From NCBI RefSeq assembly GCF_002257695.2, contig NZ_CP155571.1: DNA of 64,000 bases; one strand, given 5' to 3'. A program made the position numbers and the translations under genes. Shown in pieces: positions 8,107 to 16,511 of the stretch. The notes under the pieces are model-generated. The model was not told the DNA's origin. It made no database searches and saw only the letters and a program-made list of their open reading frames with translations. Source of the DNA: Sporomusa acidovorans (GTDB taxonomy: Bacteria > Bacillota > Negativicutes > Sporomusales > Sporomusaceae). Each line of letters opens with the position of its first letter. The stretch's first letter is position 1.

Positions 8107-8287
8107 AAAGTAAGAACGACTATACCCCCTAAAGGGGTACAGGTGGCTTCTGCCGGCGTCCTGAGGGACTTGGCACAAGCCCCAAGTCTTTTCGTATATT
8201 TAGCGCTTAGGCAGGAATTTTATTGTCAAATGGAGTAAATAATTAGCGATGACAGACATATTTAGAAAAGGTCACGAGGTAGTTTGT

Positions 8288-9859
8288 ATGTCCAGTAATG
8301 TTACTAACAAAATAAAAGAAACTTTTCAGGTGGACATTGTTGGCGATCAGCAGTTCGATTGGGGCGAGCAGCACTGGCTGCAGTTGGATCCGGGCAATGC
8401 CGAGCTTCAGCCGACTGTATCCGTAGCAACGGTTTATCCCGGCGCGGAGCAACTGTCCCATATGCATTCCGGTTTTACGGAAATTATTATTGGCCTTGAG
8501 GGCGAAACAACTCATTGGTGCAATGAGCGGAAAATAAAGCTGGACAAAGGTAAAGTCGGCTATGTCCGTGAGGGCAGTCAGCATCGAATTGTGAATACCT
8601 CGCAGCAGCAGAGTTCTTTTTTGAGTGTTGTTTACTCAACAATTCCTAAGCCGTTAAAAGAGGTAATTAGTAGCTGGGATATTGAACTTAGTGAAGTGGC
8701 TAAACTAATTAACCTGGATGCTATTGTTGAAAAGTTTGCGCAATCTGTGCAAATGACCGTGACACTTATCGACACGGCTGGTAATTTTTTAACCGACAAA
8801 GAAAATTTACCGGAAATTTGTCAGTGCTGCATGCAGGGCAAATCAGGGGATTGTATTTTAAACACGGCAACTGTAGAGCGGCCGATGGAACAGAGGATTT
8901 TTCATTGCAAGTTTGGTGTGTCGGCAATCCAAAGCCCGTTTATCATTAATGGCCGGGTGCTTGGTTATTTAGGGTGCGGTTATGGCAGACTGTCGACAAA
9001 CATAACCCAGGTTGAGCCTATTTCCGATAAGTTTGCCGCCGACAGTGCCCAGGAGGCTTATTTTAAACTGAACTTTATCCATCGCAATCACCTGAATTCC
9101 GTGGCTGAGACGCTGTCATTAGTGAGTGCTTCGCTTATTCAGCTAATGATCAACTCGTTGAAAGAAAAAGAATTAAGCGACTACCGAATCAATTTATCGC
9201 AGGAGAGAGAGAAGCAAGCGTTGCTGCATCACTCGCTCAGTCAGGCCCGGCTCAAATTTTTAGAGTCGCAAGTCAATCCCCATTTTCTTTTTAACACGTT
9301 AAATACTATTGCGCAGCAGGCTGAAATGGACGGCGCCAGCAAATTGGCTTCCTTAACCTACTCGCTTTCCAATCTGCTTCGCTTAAGCCTGGGAAAGGCC
9401 GATTCATTAGTGACAATTGAAGAAGAGTTAAGCTATATTAAAGATTATCTTTTTATTCAGCAGACACGGTTTCCTAAGAAATTTACGGTTACCATTAGCA
9501 TTGAGCCTGAGATTCTAGAAATTAAAATCCCTTTTATGACCATCATGGTTCTTATAGAAAATTCAATATTGCACGGCTTTAAGGATGTCCGCCGGGAAGG
9601 AAAGCTGGTTATTCGCGGCTATAAAGAAGGACCCTGCGGGGTTATCGAAGTTCAGGACAATGGCTGCGGCATACCGGATAATATTGTGGCAGCAGTGCGG
9701 GAACTCCCTAATCACGAGTATGATCCGCCAAGTCTGAAAGGAATTGGCATTAAAAATATTTTCTTGCGCTTAAAGCATTATTACGGAGAACTTTTTGAGT
9801 TTACCATAAGCCGGTCTAAGACGGGCGGAACCTTGGCCAGGATTGTGTTGCCGTTATAA
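8288..9859 (+). CDS. Cupin-PocR-LytS-type sensor histidine kinase
   Basis: I take ATG 8288, which has GAGGT seven bases before it, instead of the in-frame ATG 8249; the protein is then 523 residues. Order of domains: cupin (about 40-115) with metal-type ligands His58, His60, Glu65, His99; a PocR sensory domain (about 140-290) with a Cys cluster (Cys178, 180, 181, 189, 207); then a LytS/YesM-type kinase with phospho-acceptor His332 in NPHFLFN and an ATP-binding DNGCGIPDN motif. No membrane segment is visible, so it should sense a cytoplasmic ligand. Its partner regulator follows 30 bases downstream. PocR domains bind small metabolites; here the ligand is presumably a sugar acid or a product of it. 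Confidence 0.87.
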   Translation: MSSNVTNKIKETFQVDIVGDQQFDWGEQHWLQLDPGNAELQPTVSVATVYPGAEQLSHMHSGFTEIIIGLEGETTHWCNERKIKLDKGKVGYVREGSQHRIVNTSQQQSSFLSVVYSTIPKPLKEVISSWDIELSEVAKLINLDAIVEKFAQSVQMTVTLIDTAGNFLTDKENLPEICQCCMQGKSGDCILNTATVERPMEQRIFHCKFGVSAIQSPFIINGRVLGYLGCGYGRLSTNITQVEPISDKFAADSAQEAYFKLNFIHRNHLNSVAETLSLVSASLIQLMINSLKEKELSDYRINLSQEREKQALLHHSLSQARLKFLESQVNPHFLFNTLNTIAQQAEMDGASKLASLTYSLSNLLRLSLGKADSLVTIEEELSYIKDYLFIQQTRFPKKFTVTISIEPEILEIKIPFMTIMVLIENSILHGFKDVRREGKLVIRGYKEGPCGVIEVQDNGCGIPDNIVAAVRELPNHEYDPPSLKGIGIKNIFLRLKHYYGELFEFTISRSKTGGTLARIVLPL

Positions 9860-9889
9860 CTTCAACGCGAGTGATTAGGAGGAGTACAA

Positions 9890-11455
9890 ATGTACAAAAT
9901 GGTTATTGCCGATGACGAGCCTGCGGTGCGACAATACCTGCGCTATATTGTCAAACAGTACAATTTGCCTTTTCAAATTTGCGGTGAGGCAGAAGATGGC
10001 GCACAGGCCGTACATTTGGTCGACATGCATCAACCGGAATTTGTTATCCTTGATATTAATATGCCGATTATGAATGGCCTTGAGGCGGCTAAAGCTATCA
10101 GGAAAAAGTATCGGGAAACCATGATTTATATCCTAACCGCCTATAGCCAGTTTGATTACGCCCACCAGGCAGTACAAACACACGTGGCCGATTATTTGCT
10201 TAAACCCATCAAGCCGGCTCAGTTGGTTGAGACTCTTCGCAAAGGCATTGCCGCCGCCTTGAGCCAGCGGATGTCGAAACAACGGCTGGAACGCCTGGAA
10301 CAGCAAATCGCCAAGGACAGACCTGTGGTGGCGCAACAGCGATTGTTTGACTTATTAAAGAACGATAGTGTAAATCCTAATGCTTTGAAAATACTCAGAA
10401 GTATCTCGAAAAAGGATGATTTTACGCCACAGGCAGTTATTTCGGTTTCCTATTGGTTTAATGCGGAACACCTGCCTGTGGGAATTGAGGTGCATCTGCT
10501 GCAGGAAGCACAGGACTTTCTGGGGGAACAGGCAATTCTTGCTTCCTTTAGTGATGAAATCGTGATGCTTGTTGCCAATTGGGATCATGGGCTGCGCTGG
10601 GCCTTGCAAAATCGACTTGAAGACTGGGAAAGCAAGTATGCCATTACAATTTGCGCCGGAATCAGTTTGGTGACAGATCCTTCGCAAATTGGCAGGGATT
10701 ATAAACATGCGAAAAAGAAACGGGAAGCGGGAATGTTTTGGCGTCAACAGGGCCTGTTAGTCATTGACGGCACTGTTGAAGGATCTAAAGAAATCGAATG
10801 CGAAGCTATCCAGAAACAGATTCGGCAGTATGTGCTGGAACGTAAACCCGAAAAGGCGAAAGTGGCGTTTCGTCAATTCTTGAGTGAGGCAAAACAAAGC
10901 TTTTGTCAGCCTGAATATATGTATGCCGCCATTATAAAAATTGCCAACAACCTTATCGAAAAATATGCGGAGTACATGATTTCGGCCGATGAGGCCGGGA
11001 AGCTCCGCAAGAACTTTCTTGCTGAAGTTAACCGGGCAGTTTCCGTAGATGATTTGGAACAATGTTTATGCGTCTTGATCGATAAGCTGGAGAGCAATAG
11101 CGGCTCTTTGGAACAAAATCAGGCTGAACAGGCTGTTAAATGGGCAATCGAGTATATTAATACCAATTATCATAAAGATCTTACGCTTGAGCAGTTTGCC
11201 GAGAAATTATTCATGAGCACAGGGTACTTCTGTCGCATATTCAAGAAATACGCCGGTGAAGGCTATGCAACCTACCTAACCAATATTCGTCTGGAAAAAG
11301 CCAAAGAGATCTTACTGACAGGCCGGTATACGGTAAATGAGGTTGCCCGGATGGTTGGGTTTCGTGACGCCAGTTATTTTAGCAGTGTTTTCAAAAAGCA
11401 TTATCACCAGTCGCCAAGCGCATTTACTGCGTCTGCAGGCAAGGCGGGCTCCTGA
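9890..11455 (+). CDS. AraC-type (YesN-like) response regulator
   Basis: A 521-residue protein with an N-terminal receiver domain (acidic pair in IADDE, phospho-acceptor Asp55 in LDINMP, Lys in LLKPIKP), a long middle region, and two C-terminal AraC helix-turn-helix units (about 415-515). AGGAGG lies before ATG 9890. It pairs with the kinase at 8288. AraC-type regulators bind direct repeats; the pair at 2463 and 2493 and the single site at 12522 are candidates for its targets. Expected role: activation of the sugar-acid genes around it. Confidence 0.9.
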   Translation: MYKMVIADDEPAVRQYLRYIVKQYNLPFQICGEAEDGAQAVHLVDMHQPEFVILDINMPIMNGLEAAKAIRKKYRETMIYILTAYSQFDYAHQAVQTHVADYLLKPIKPAQLVETLRKGIAAALSQRMSKQRLERLEQQIAKDRPVVAQQRLFDLLKNDSVNPNALKILRSISKKDDFTPQAVISVSYWFNAEHLPVGIEVHLLQEAQDFLGEQAILASFSDEIVMLVANWDHGLRWALQNRLEDWESKYAITICAGISLVTDPSQIGRDYKHAKKKREAGMFWRQQGLLVIDGTVEGSKEIECEAIQKQIRQYVLERKPEKAKVAFRQFLSEAKQSFCQPEYMYAAIIKIANNLIEKYAEYMISADEAGKLRKNFLAEVNRAVSVDDLEQCLCVLIDKLESNSGSLEQNQAEQAVKWAIEYINTNYHKDLTLEQFAEKLFMSTGYFCRIFKKYAGEGYATYLTNIRLEKAKEILLTGRYTVNEVARMVGFRDASYFSSVFKKHYHQSPSAFTASAGKAGS

Positions 11456-11498
11456 TCAACATTAGTTTACATTAAAAATATAAATCTGAGGTGATCAC

Positions 11499-12392
11499 AT
11501 GTTTAAAGGAATACTATCACCGATTATTACCGTTTTTGATGCCCAAGGCAAACTTGATTTTAAGGGAAATGAGCGGCATATTAACCGGCTGATCGACAAT
11601 GGAATTAATGGAATTCTCTTTCTGGGCAGTATCGGTGAATTTTTTGCACTTTCGCTGGCAGAGAAAAAAGAGTTTATTACTTTTGCCGTAAAAACAGTCA
11701 ATAAGCGGGTGCCTGTACTTATTGGCACCGGTGGCACAGTGCAGACAGAGGTTATTGAGTTGACCCGCTTTGCCGAGCAGGCGGGCGCTGATGCGGCGGT
11801 GATTATTTCACCTTACTATTTCAAACTTGAGGCGGACACCATCTTCCGTTATTATGCCGGCATCGCCAGAAGCACGTCTTTACCGATTATGCTCTACAAT
11901 TTTCCTGACAGGACAGCCTATGACCTTGCTCCGGAGCTGGTTGTTCGTTTAGTTAAAGAATTTGATCATATTGTGGCAATTAAAGATACAGTGGATACAA
12001 TCAGTCATACCAGAAAAATGATTCAGACGGTTAAAAGCGTACGGCCGGATTTCAGCGTTTTATCAGGCTATGACGAATATTTGATTCCCAATTTAACGGC
12101 AGGCGGGGATGGCGTTTTAAGCGGGTTGACCAATATTGTGCCGCAGGTCTTTGCCGCTTTGATGAAGGCTTACGCCGCCAAAGATTTGGATAAGGTTTGG
12201 GCAGCCCAGGCGCAAATTTCCTTACTTATGAATCTTTATGATGTAACCCAGCCTTTTATTGCCGGGATTAAGGCTGCTGTTGCCGTGATGGGGGAACCGA
12301 TCGTCCCGACGGTAAAAGAACCGGCTGTGGAAGTGACACCTGCGCATCTACAGACAATCCAAAACTTACTGAAGAAGGCAGGTGTTCTGTAG
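11499..12392 (+). CDS. DHDPS/NAL-family aldolase (2-keto-3-deoxy sugar acid type)
   Basis: A 297-residue TIM-barrel lyase. The Schiff-base lysine is Lys162 (VAIKDT), the partner tyrosine Tyr133 (MLYNFPDR), and the carboxylate-binding loop GSIGEF stands at 43-48. The family includes dihydrodipicolinate synthase, sialate lyase and the YagE/YjhH-type aldolases that split 2-keto-3-deoxy sugar acids to pyruvate plus an aldehyde. The neighbours (an IlvD-type dehydratase at 12617, kinases) favour the last activity. The lysine-pathway role is less likely because no lysine gene is nearby. Confidence 0.82.
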   Translation: MFKGILSPIITVFDAQGKLDFKGNERHINRLIDNGINGILFLGSIGEFFALSLAEKKEFITFAVKTVNKRVPVLIGTGGTVQTEVIELTRFAEQAGADAAVIISPYYFKLEADTIFRYYAGIARSTSLPIMLYNFPDRTAYDLAPELVVRLVKEFDHIVAIKDTVDTISHTRKMIQTVKSVRPDFSVLSGYDEYLIPNLTAGGDGVLSGLTNIVPQVFAALMKAYAAKDLDKVWAAQAQISLLMNLYDVTQPFIAGIKAAVAVMGEPIVPTVKEPAVEVTPAHLQTIQNLLKKAGVL

Positions 12393-12616
12393 GGCTATTG
12401 GCAGATAGTCTCTAAGCAGGAATATGGAATAGACTAACGAATAATTAAATAGTCAAACTATGAATGATAATGTCGAACTGCTGTAATCTGATTTTGCAAT
12501 AAATAATGGCTGTGCAGCTTATTTACCTGTAGTATATTTATATTATTTTTTTACAGAACAATACGAACTATATTCGACTATATCGAAGCAATATATCGGG
12601 AGGAGGAACAGGAAGA
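12393..12616 (+). promoter_or_regulatory. AT-rich leader of the IlvD-type gene, with possible regulator sites
   Basis: No gene is visible. TTTACCTGTA (12522-12531) is the reverse complement of the core of the repeats at 2463/2493. Further on, ACTATATTCG and ACTATATCG follow each other directly just before the RBS GGGAGGAGG. These may be binding sites for the local AraC-type or another regulator. Confidence 0.3.
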
Positions 12617-14296
12617 ATGGGAAATAGAAGCAATGATATTTTAAGCAAACCGGAGTGGTGTTTCAACCGCAGCGTATTTAAAGCAGTGGGGTTTTCTGAT
12701 GATGATTTGAGCAGACCTGTTATTGGAATTGCTAATTCCTGGAATGAACTGGTGCCGGGGCACGCCAATCTGCGGCAAATTGCCGAACATGTGCGCAAGG
12801 GAATTTACCGGGCGGGCGGGGCTGTTGCCGAATTTGGCGTTATCGGCGCCTGCGACGGCACGGCGCAGGGACATGCCGGCATGCACTATATTCTGCCTTC
12901 CCGCGATCTTATCGCTAATGATATTGAAATCATGGTGGAAGCCCATCGGCTGGATGGAATTGTGCTGCTTGGATCTTGTGACAAAATTGTACCCGGCATG
13001 TTAATGGCGGCCGCCAGACTTAAAATTCCGGCTATTTTTCTGGCTGGCGGGCCGATGTTGGGCGGCGTAAAGTTTGATGGCCGCAAATCCGATTTGACGA
13101 CTATGTCGGAAGCGCTGGGGATGCTAAAAAGTGATAAAATTGATGGACAAACTTATGAACAACTTGAGGAATTATGTGGCCCGACCTGCGGGTCCTGCGC
13201 TTTTTATGGAACCGCCAATACGATGTGCTGTATGGCCGAGGCACTAGGCATGTCCCTGCCGGGAGCGGCGCTTGTGCCTGCCGTTTATGCCGATCGCTTA
13301 CGGTTGGCGGAAAATACGGGCAAAGCCATAGTAGCTTTGGTTACTAAAGAGATTACGGCCGACAAAGTTATTTCCTATCAGTCGCTGGAGAATGCTATCC
13401 GGGTCTTGATGGCTACCGGCGGCTCGACCAATGCTGTTTTACACCTGTCGGCGATTGCGGCAGAATTAGGAATTGAGGCTGAGACAATGATGGAGGCTTA
13501 TGACAGGCTCAGTCAGTCGACCCCGCAGATCGCCAAAGTTAATCCGGCGTCGCAATATGATATGGAAGATTTCCATCAGGCGGGCGGCATCCCGAAAGTT
13601 ATGCAGGAGATAAAGCATCTCTTGCATGAGGAGTGCATTACCGTAACCGGCAATACCGTAAAACAAAATCTTGCCGACTATAAATTTAAATATCCCTGTA
13701 ACCATAACGTAATCAGTACGCTGGATAAACCGTTCAGCATACAAAAAGGACTGGCTATTTTGCGGGGAAATCTGGCGCCGGCTACCGCCGTGACAAAACC
13801 GGCCGCCATTGATCCGGCTATGCATGTGTTTACAGGCAGTGCCAAGGTTTTTGATTGTGAAGAGGCGGCGGAAGAGGCGATATTAAGCGGTAAAATTGCC
13901 ACCGGTGATGTTGTGGTTATCCGTTATGAAGGACCGAAAGGCGGCCCGGGCATGCGGGAAATGTACAAGGCGATGAAATATATTTACGGCATGGGATTAG
14001 CCAAGAAGACAGCATTGATTACCGATGGGCGTTTTTCCGGTACGAATAACGGCTGTTTTGTAGGGCATATCTCACCGGAAGCGGCTGAAGGCGGGCCGTT
14101 AGCCGCTGTAGAAAATGGTGATAAGATTACCATTGATATTACTAAGGGATTATTGCATTTACACCTTGCCGACGAGGAAATCAAGGCGAGACTGGAAAAA
14201 TGGCAAAGGCCGCAGCCTAAATTTACCCACGGTTATTTAGGCATCTATTCCAAGCTGGCAAGCTCGGCCGCTAAGGGTGCGGTGATGAAACTTTAG
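12617..14296 (+). CDS. IlvD/EDD-family dehydratase (sugar acid type likely)
   Basis: A full-length 559-residue member. Fe-S type cysteines are visible: Cys79 in GACDG, Cys121 in GSCDK and Cys194 in CGPTCGSC. The C-terminal block RYEGPKGGPGMREM and DGRFSGTN is intact. The family uses the cluster to dehydrate 2,3-dihydroxy acids to 2-keto acids. The genes before and after are an aldolase of the 2-keto-3-deoxy acid type and a sigma54 activator, so a sugar acid is a likelier substrate than dihydroxyisovalerate. No ilvB, ilvC or leu gene is nearby. GGGAGGAGG lies before ATG 12617. Confidence 0.85.
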   Translation: MGNRSNDILSKPEWCFNRSVFKAVGFSDDDLSRPVIGIANSWNELVPGHANLRQIAEHVRKGIYRAGGAVAEFGVIGACDGTAQGHAGMHYILPSRDLIANDIEIMVEAHRLDGIVLLGSCDKIVPGMLMAAARLKIPAIFLAGGPMLGGVKFDGRKSDLTTMSEALGMLKSDKIDGQTYEQLEELCGPTCGSCAFYGTANTMCCMAEALGMSLPGAALVPAVYADRLRLAENTGKAIVALVTKEITADKVISYQSLENAIRVLMATGGSTNAVLHLSAIAAELGIEAETMMEAYDRLSQSTPQIAKVNPASQYDMEDFHQAGGIPKVMQEIKHLLHEECITVTGNTVKQNLADYKFKYPCNHNVISTLDKPFSIQKGLAILRGNLAPATAVTKPAAIDPAMHVFTGSAKVFDCEEAAEEAILSGKIATGDVVVIRYEGPKGGPGMREMYKAMKYIYGMGLAKKTALITDGRFSGTNNGCFVGHISPEAAEGGPLAAVENGDKITIDITKGLLHLHLADEEIKARLEKWQRPQPKFTHGYLGIYSKLASSAAKGAVMKL

Positions 14297-14357
14297 TAAA
14301 AAATACTTGTTGGCAAGCTTCTTTTCAGGTACGATGTTGGTGGGAGGGGATTAACCA

Positions 14358-16286
14358 TTGCTGACAAATAAAATCGCATTGATTGCTCCCAACAAGAATT
14401 TTACTTTGCGAGCTTTGGACTTATTCGGCGAATGGGGAGAAAAAATCCACGTGGCAGTGGCCACCAAGGAAGACGTCGTTACCATCGGGCAGCAGCTCAG
14501 CGAAAGAGGGGCGGATGCGCTCATCTGTTATGCGACTTTTAACGAGACAATCAAAACAACGGTCAATATTCCGACGGTATCGCTCCGCCCCAGTTTGCTT
14601 GATTTGTTGCAGTGCCTGCAAGCAGTTAAAAATTGGCTAATAAACAACGGGAAAACCGTGAGTTCCCAGCCGGTGGTTGGGTTAATTGGCGACGCGATTG
14701 GGACTGACGCTGCCGCGGTTGCCGCTATTTTGGGTATAGAGACGAAAAATCTGTCCGGTGAGCAGAGGGAAGACCTGTCGGAAATTGCAGCTGTTGTCAA
14801 GGAAGTTACTATTATTGATGATAATCAACCATGTGAACCGGTCTCTACTTTTCATACTGTTCCTTGTTTCCAGGTAACCGTAGGACGGGAAACCGTTTTT
14901 AAAGCGCTGCAGCAGGCACGCGAGCTGGTGATGGCCGGGAGGGTAGAGCGAGTTAAGCTGGAACAGTTTAAAGCGATCATGGAATTTACCGGTGAAGGGA
15001 TTATTGCTGTTGACAGCAGGCGGCGGATTTCCTATATCAATCATACCGCGGAGCGGCTATTAAATAAGAGCAGGGAGCAGATTGTCGGCAAGCTTGCTGC
15101 CGCTGTTCTGCCTGATATCAATCTTGACGATACTTTGCGGTATGGGCAGACAAGAGTTGCACCTTTGACAAGCGGCGACCAAAGCTTTACCTGCAGGATC
15201 GTACCGATGCTTATTGGCGGTCAAACCGTGGGGGCTGTATTAGCCATTAACGAAGTACCATTTTCCGTCAGAGATAAGGATAAAGCAAACAAGGCTCTGG
15301 ATGAAAGCGGCTATAAGGCGGTTTATCATTTTGAGGACTTTATTACTGCCAATCCCTTTATGCAGGAAACTTTAGAAGCTGCTAAAAGTTATGCGTGTGT
15401 GGATTCGACAATTTTGATTCATGGCGACACAGGTACCGGCAAAGAAATTATTGCCCAAAGCATCCACAACTATAGTCCGCGCTGCCAGGGACCGTTTGTT
15501 GCCGTGAACTGTGCCGCGTTGCCGGAAAGTTTACTGGAAAGCGAGCTTTTTGGCTATGAGTCCGGGGCGTTTACCGGTGCCCGCAAAAATGGCAAGAAAG
15601 GCCTGTTTGAACAAGCGGATAAGGGGACAATTTTTCTTGATGAAATTGGCGAAATATCGTTAAGTATGCAGGCCAGATTGCTGCGGGTGCTGCAACAGCG
15701 GGAAATTATGCGAATTGGCGGGGATAAAGTTATCCCTGTGGACGTAGGCATTATCGCGGCGACTCACAGAAATCTGCCGGAGTTGATCGAAAAGGGCGCA
15801 TTTCGCCGCGACCTTTATCATCGTCTGAGTATCCTGCAATTGCGATTATTGCCGCTTTCTGCCAGAACGGAGGATATACCCCCGCTTGTTGAAACTATTG
15901 GCAGAAAATATGCGGCTAAGTTGTTAAAAAAAACGTTGCAATTTAGTGCCGGGGCGATGAACATTCTCACGCGCTACCGGTGGCCGGGGAATGTAAGGGA
16001 ACTGGAAGGTGTTGTTGAACGGCTAATGATTCTAAAAAAAGATACCCTTGTGACTGCCGAAGATGTAAACAAGGTTTTGGATATAAGCAGGCAATGTTTG
16101 AATGATGACGTTAGAACGGTACCGAAAGGGACTATGGAAGAAATAGAGTATGCCATCATTATGCAAGTTTTGAAAGAAACGGGCAGTCATGAACTGACAG
16201 CAAAAACTTTGGGTATTAGTACGACAACAATCTGGCGAAAAATAAAATCATTTCAAAATGAAAGACAACATTTCAATTTGCAATAG
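14358..16286 (+). CDS. Sigma54-dependent activator with PrpR-type sensor domain
   Basis: A 642-residue enhancer-binding protein starting at TTG 14358 after GGGAGGGGA. Domains: PrpR_N-type ligand domain (about 10-190), PAS (about 205-300), AAA+ domain with Walker A GDTGTGKE (356-363) and the sigma54-contact loop GAFTGA (403-408), then a Fis-type helix-turn-helix at the end (about 605-640). PrpR_N domains sense small organic acids or their products. Directly downstream lies a good -24/-12 promoter at 16462 in front of a kinase-dehydratase-PanB operon, its obvious target. Confidence 0.93.
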   Translation: MLTNKIALIAPNKNFTLRALDLFGEWGEKIHVAVATKEDVVTIGQQLSERGADALICYATFNETIKTTVNIPTVSLRPSLLDLLQCLQAVKNWLINNGKTVSSQPVVGLIGDAIGTDAAAVAAILGIETKNLSGEQREDLSEIAAVVKEVTIIDDNQPCEPVSTFHTVPCFQVTVGRETVFKALQQARELVMAGRVERVKLEQFKAIMEFTGEGIIAVDSRRRISYINHTAERLLNKSREQIVGKLAAAVLPDINLDDTLRYGQTRVAPLTSGDQSFTCRIVPMLIGGQTVGAVLAINEVPFSVRDKDKANKALDESGYKAVYHFEDFITANPFMQETLEAAKSYACVDSTILIHGDTGTGKEIIAQSIHNYSPRCQGPFVAVNCAALPESLLESELFGYESGAFTGARKNGKKGLFEQADKGTIFLDEIGEISLSMQARLLRVLQQREIMRIGGDKVIPVDVGIIAATHRNLPELIEKGAFRRDLYHRLSILQLRLLPLSARTEDIPPLVETIGRKYAAKLLKKTLQFSAGAMNILTRYRWPGNVRELEGVVERLMILKKDTLVTAEDVNKVLDISRQCLNDDVRTVPKGTMEEIEYAIIMQVLKETGSHELTAKTLGISTTTIWRKIKSFQNERQHFNLQ

Positions 16287-16318
16287 ATGGATAACCCTCT
16301 GTAATATATAGCTGTTTT

Positions 16319-16350
16319 GCCAGGTAATATAGTATAACTATATACCTGGC
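16319..16350. promoter_or_regulatory. Inverted repeat: activator site or terminator
   Basis: GCCAGGTA-A-TATAGT pairs with ACTATA-TACCTGGC around a 3-base loop, with one bulged A. It starts 33 bases after the activator gene's stop and about 110 bases before the -24/-12 promoter. It could be the upstream activating sequence of the sigma54 activator, or a terminator, though the tail after it (CTTTCATTTTG) is not a clean T-run. Confidence 0.5.
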
Positions 16351-16461
16351 TTTCATTTTGAAATCAAGACAAAATCGGTGCAACGTTTTCAATAGTATAG
16401 ATAGTGCCATAATTGCAGATAAATACTGCACTTTTCCCCTGCCCAATTATAATTGGTAAGT

Positions 16462-16477
16462 TGGCATGAAAAATGCA
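16462..16477 (+). promoter_or_regulatory. Sigma54 (-24/-12) promoter
   Basis: TGGCATGAAAAATGCA matches the consensus TGGCACGNNNNTTGCW at every fixed base except two, with the invariant GG and GC at the right spacing. It lies 34 bases before ATG 16512, directly downstream of a sigma54 activator gene. Confidence 0.82.
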
Positions 16478-16511
16478 TTAGGTAGCTACTAGAAATGAGG
16501 ATGGATAGAAG

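Noticed and set aside
16319..16350. Clean rho-independent terminator of the sigma54 activator
   Set aside because: The tail after the stem is interrupted by C, A and G; I list it instead as an inverted repeat of uncertain role.
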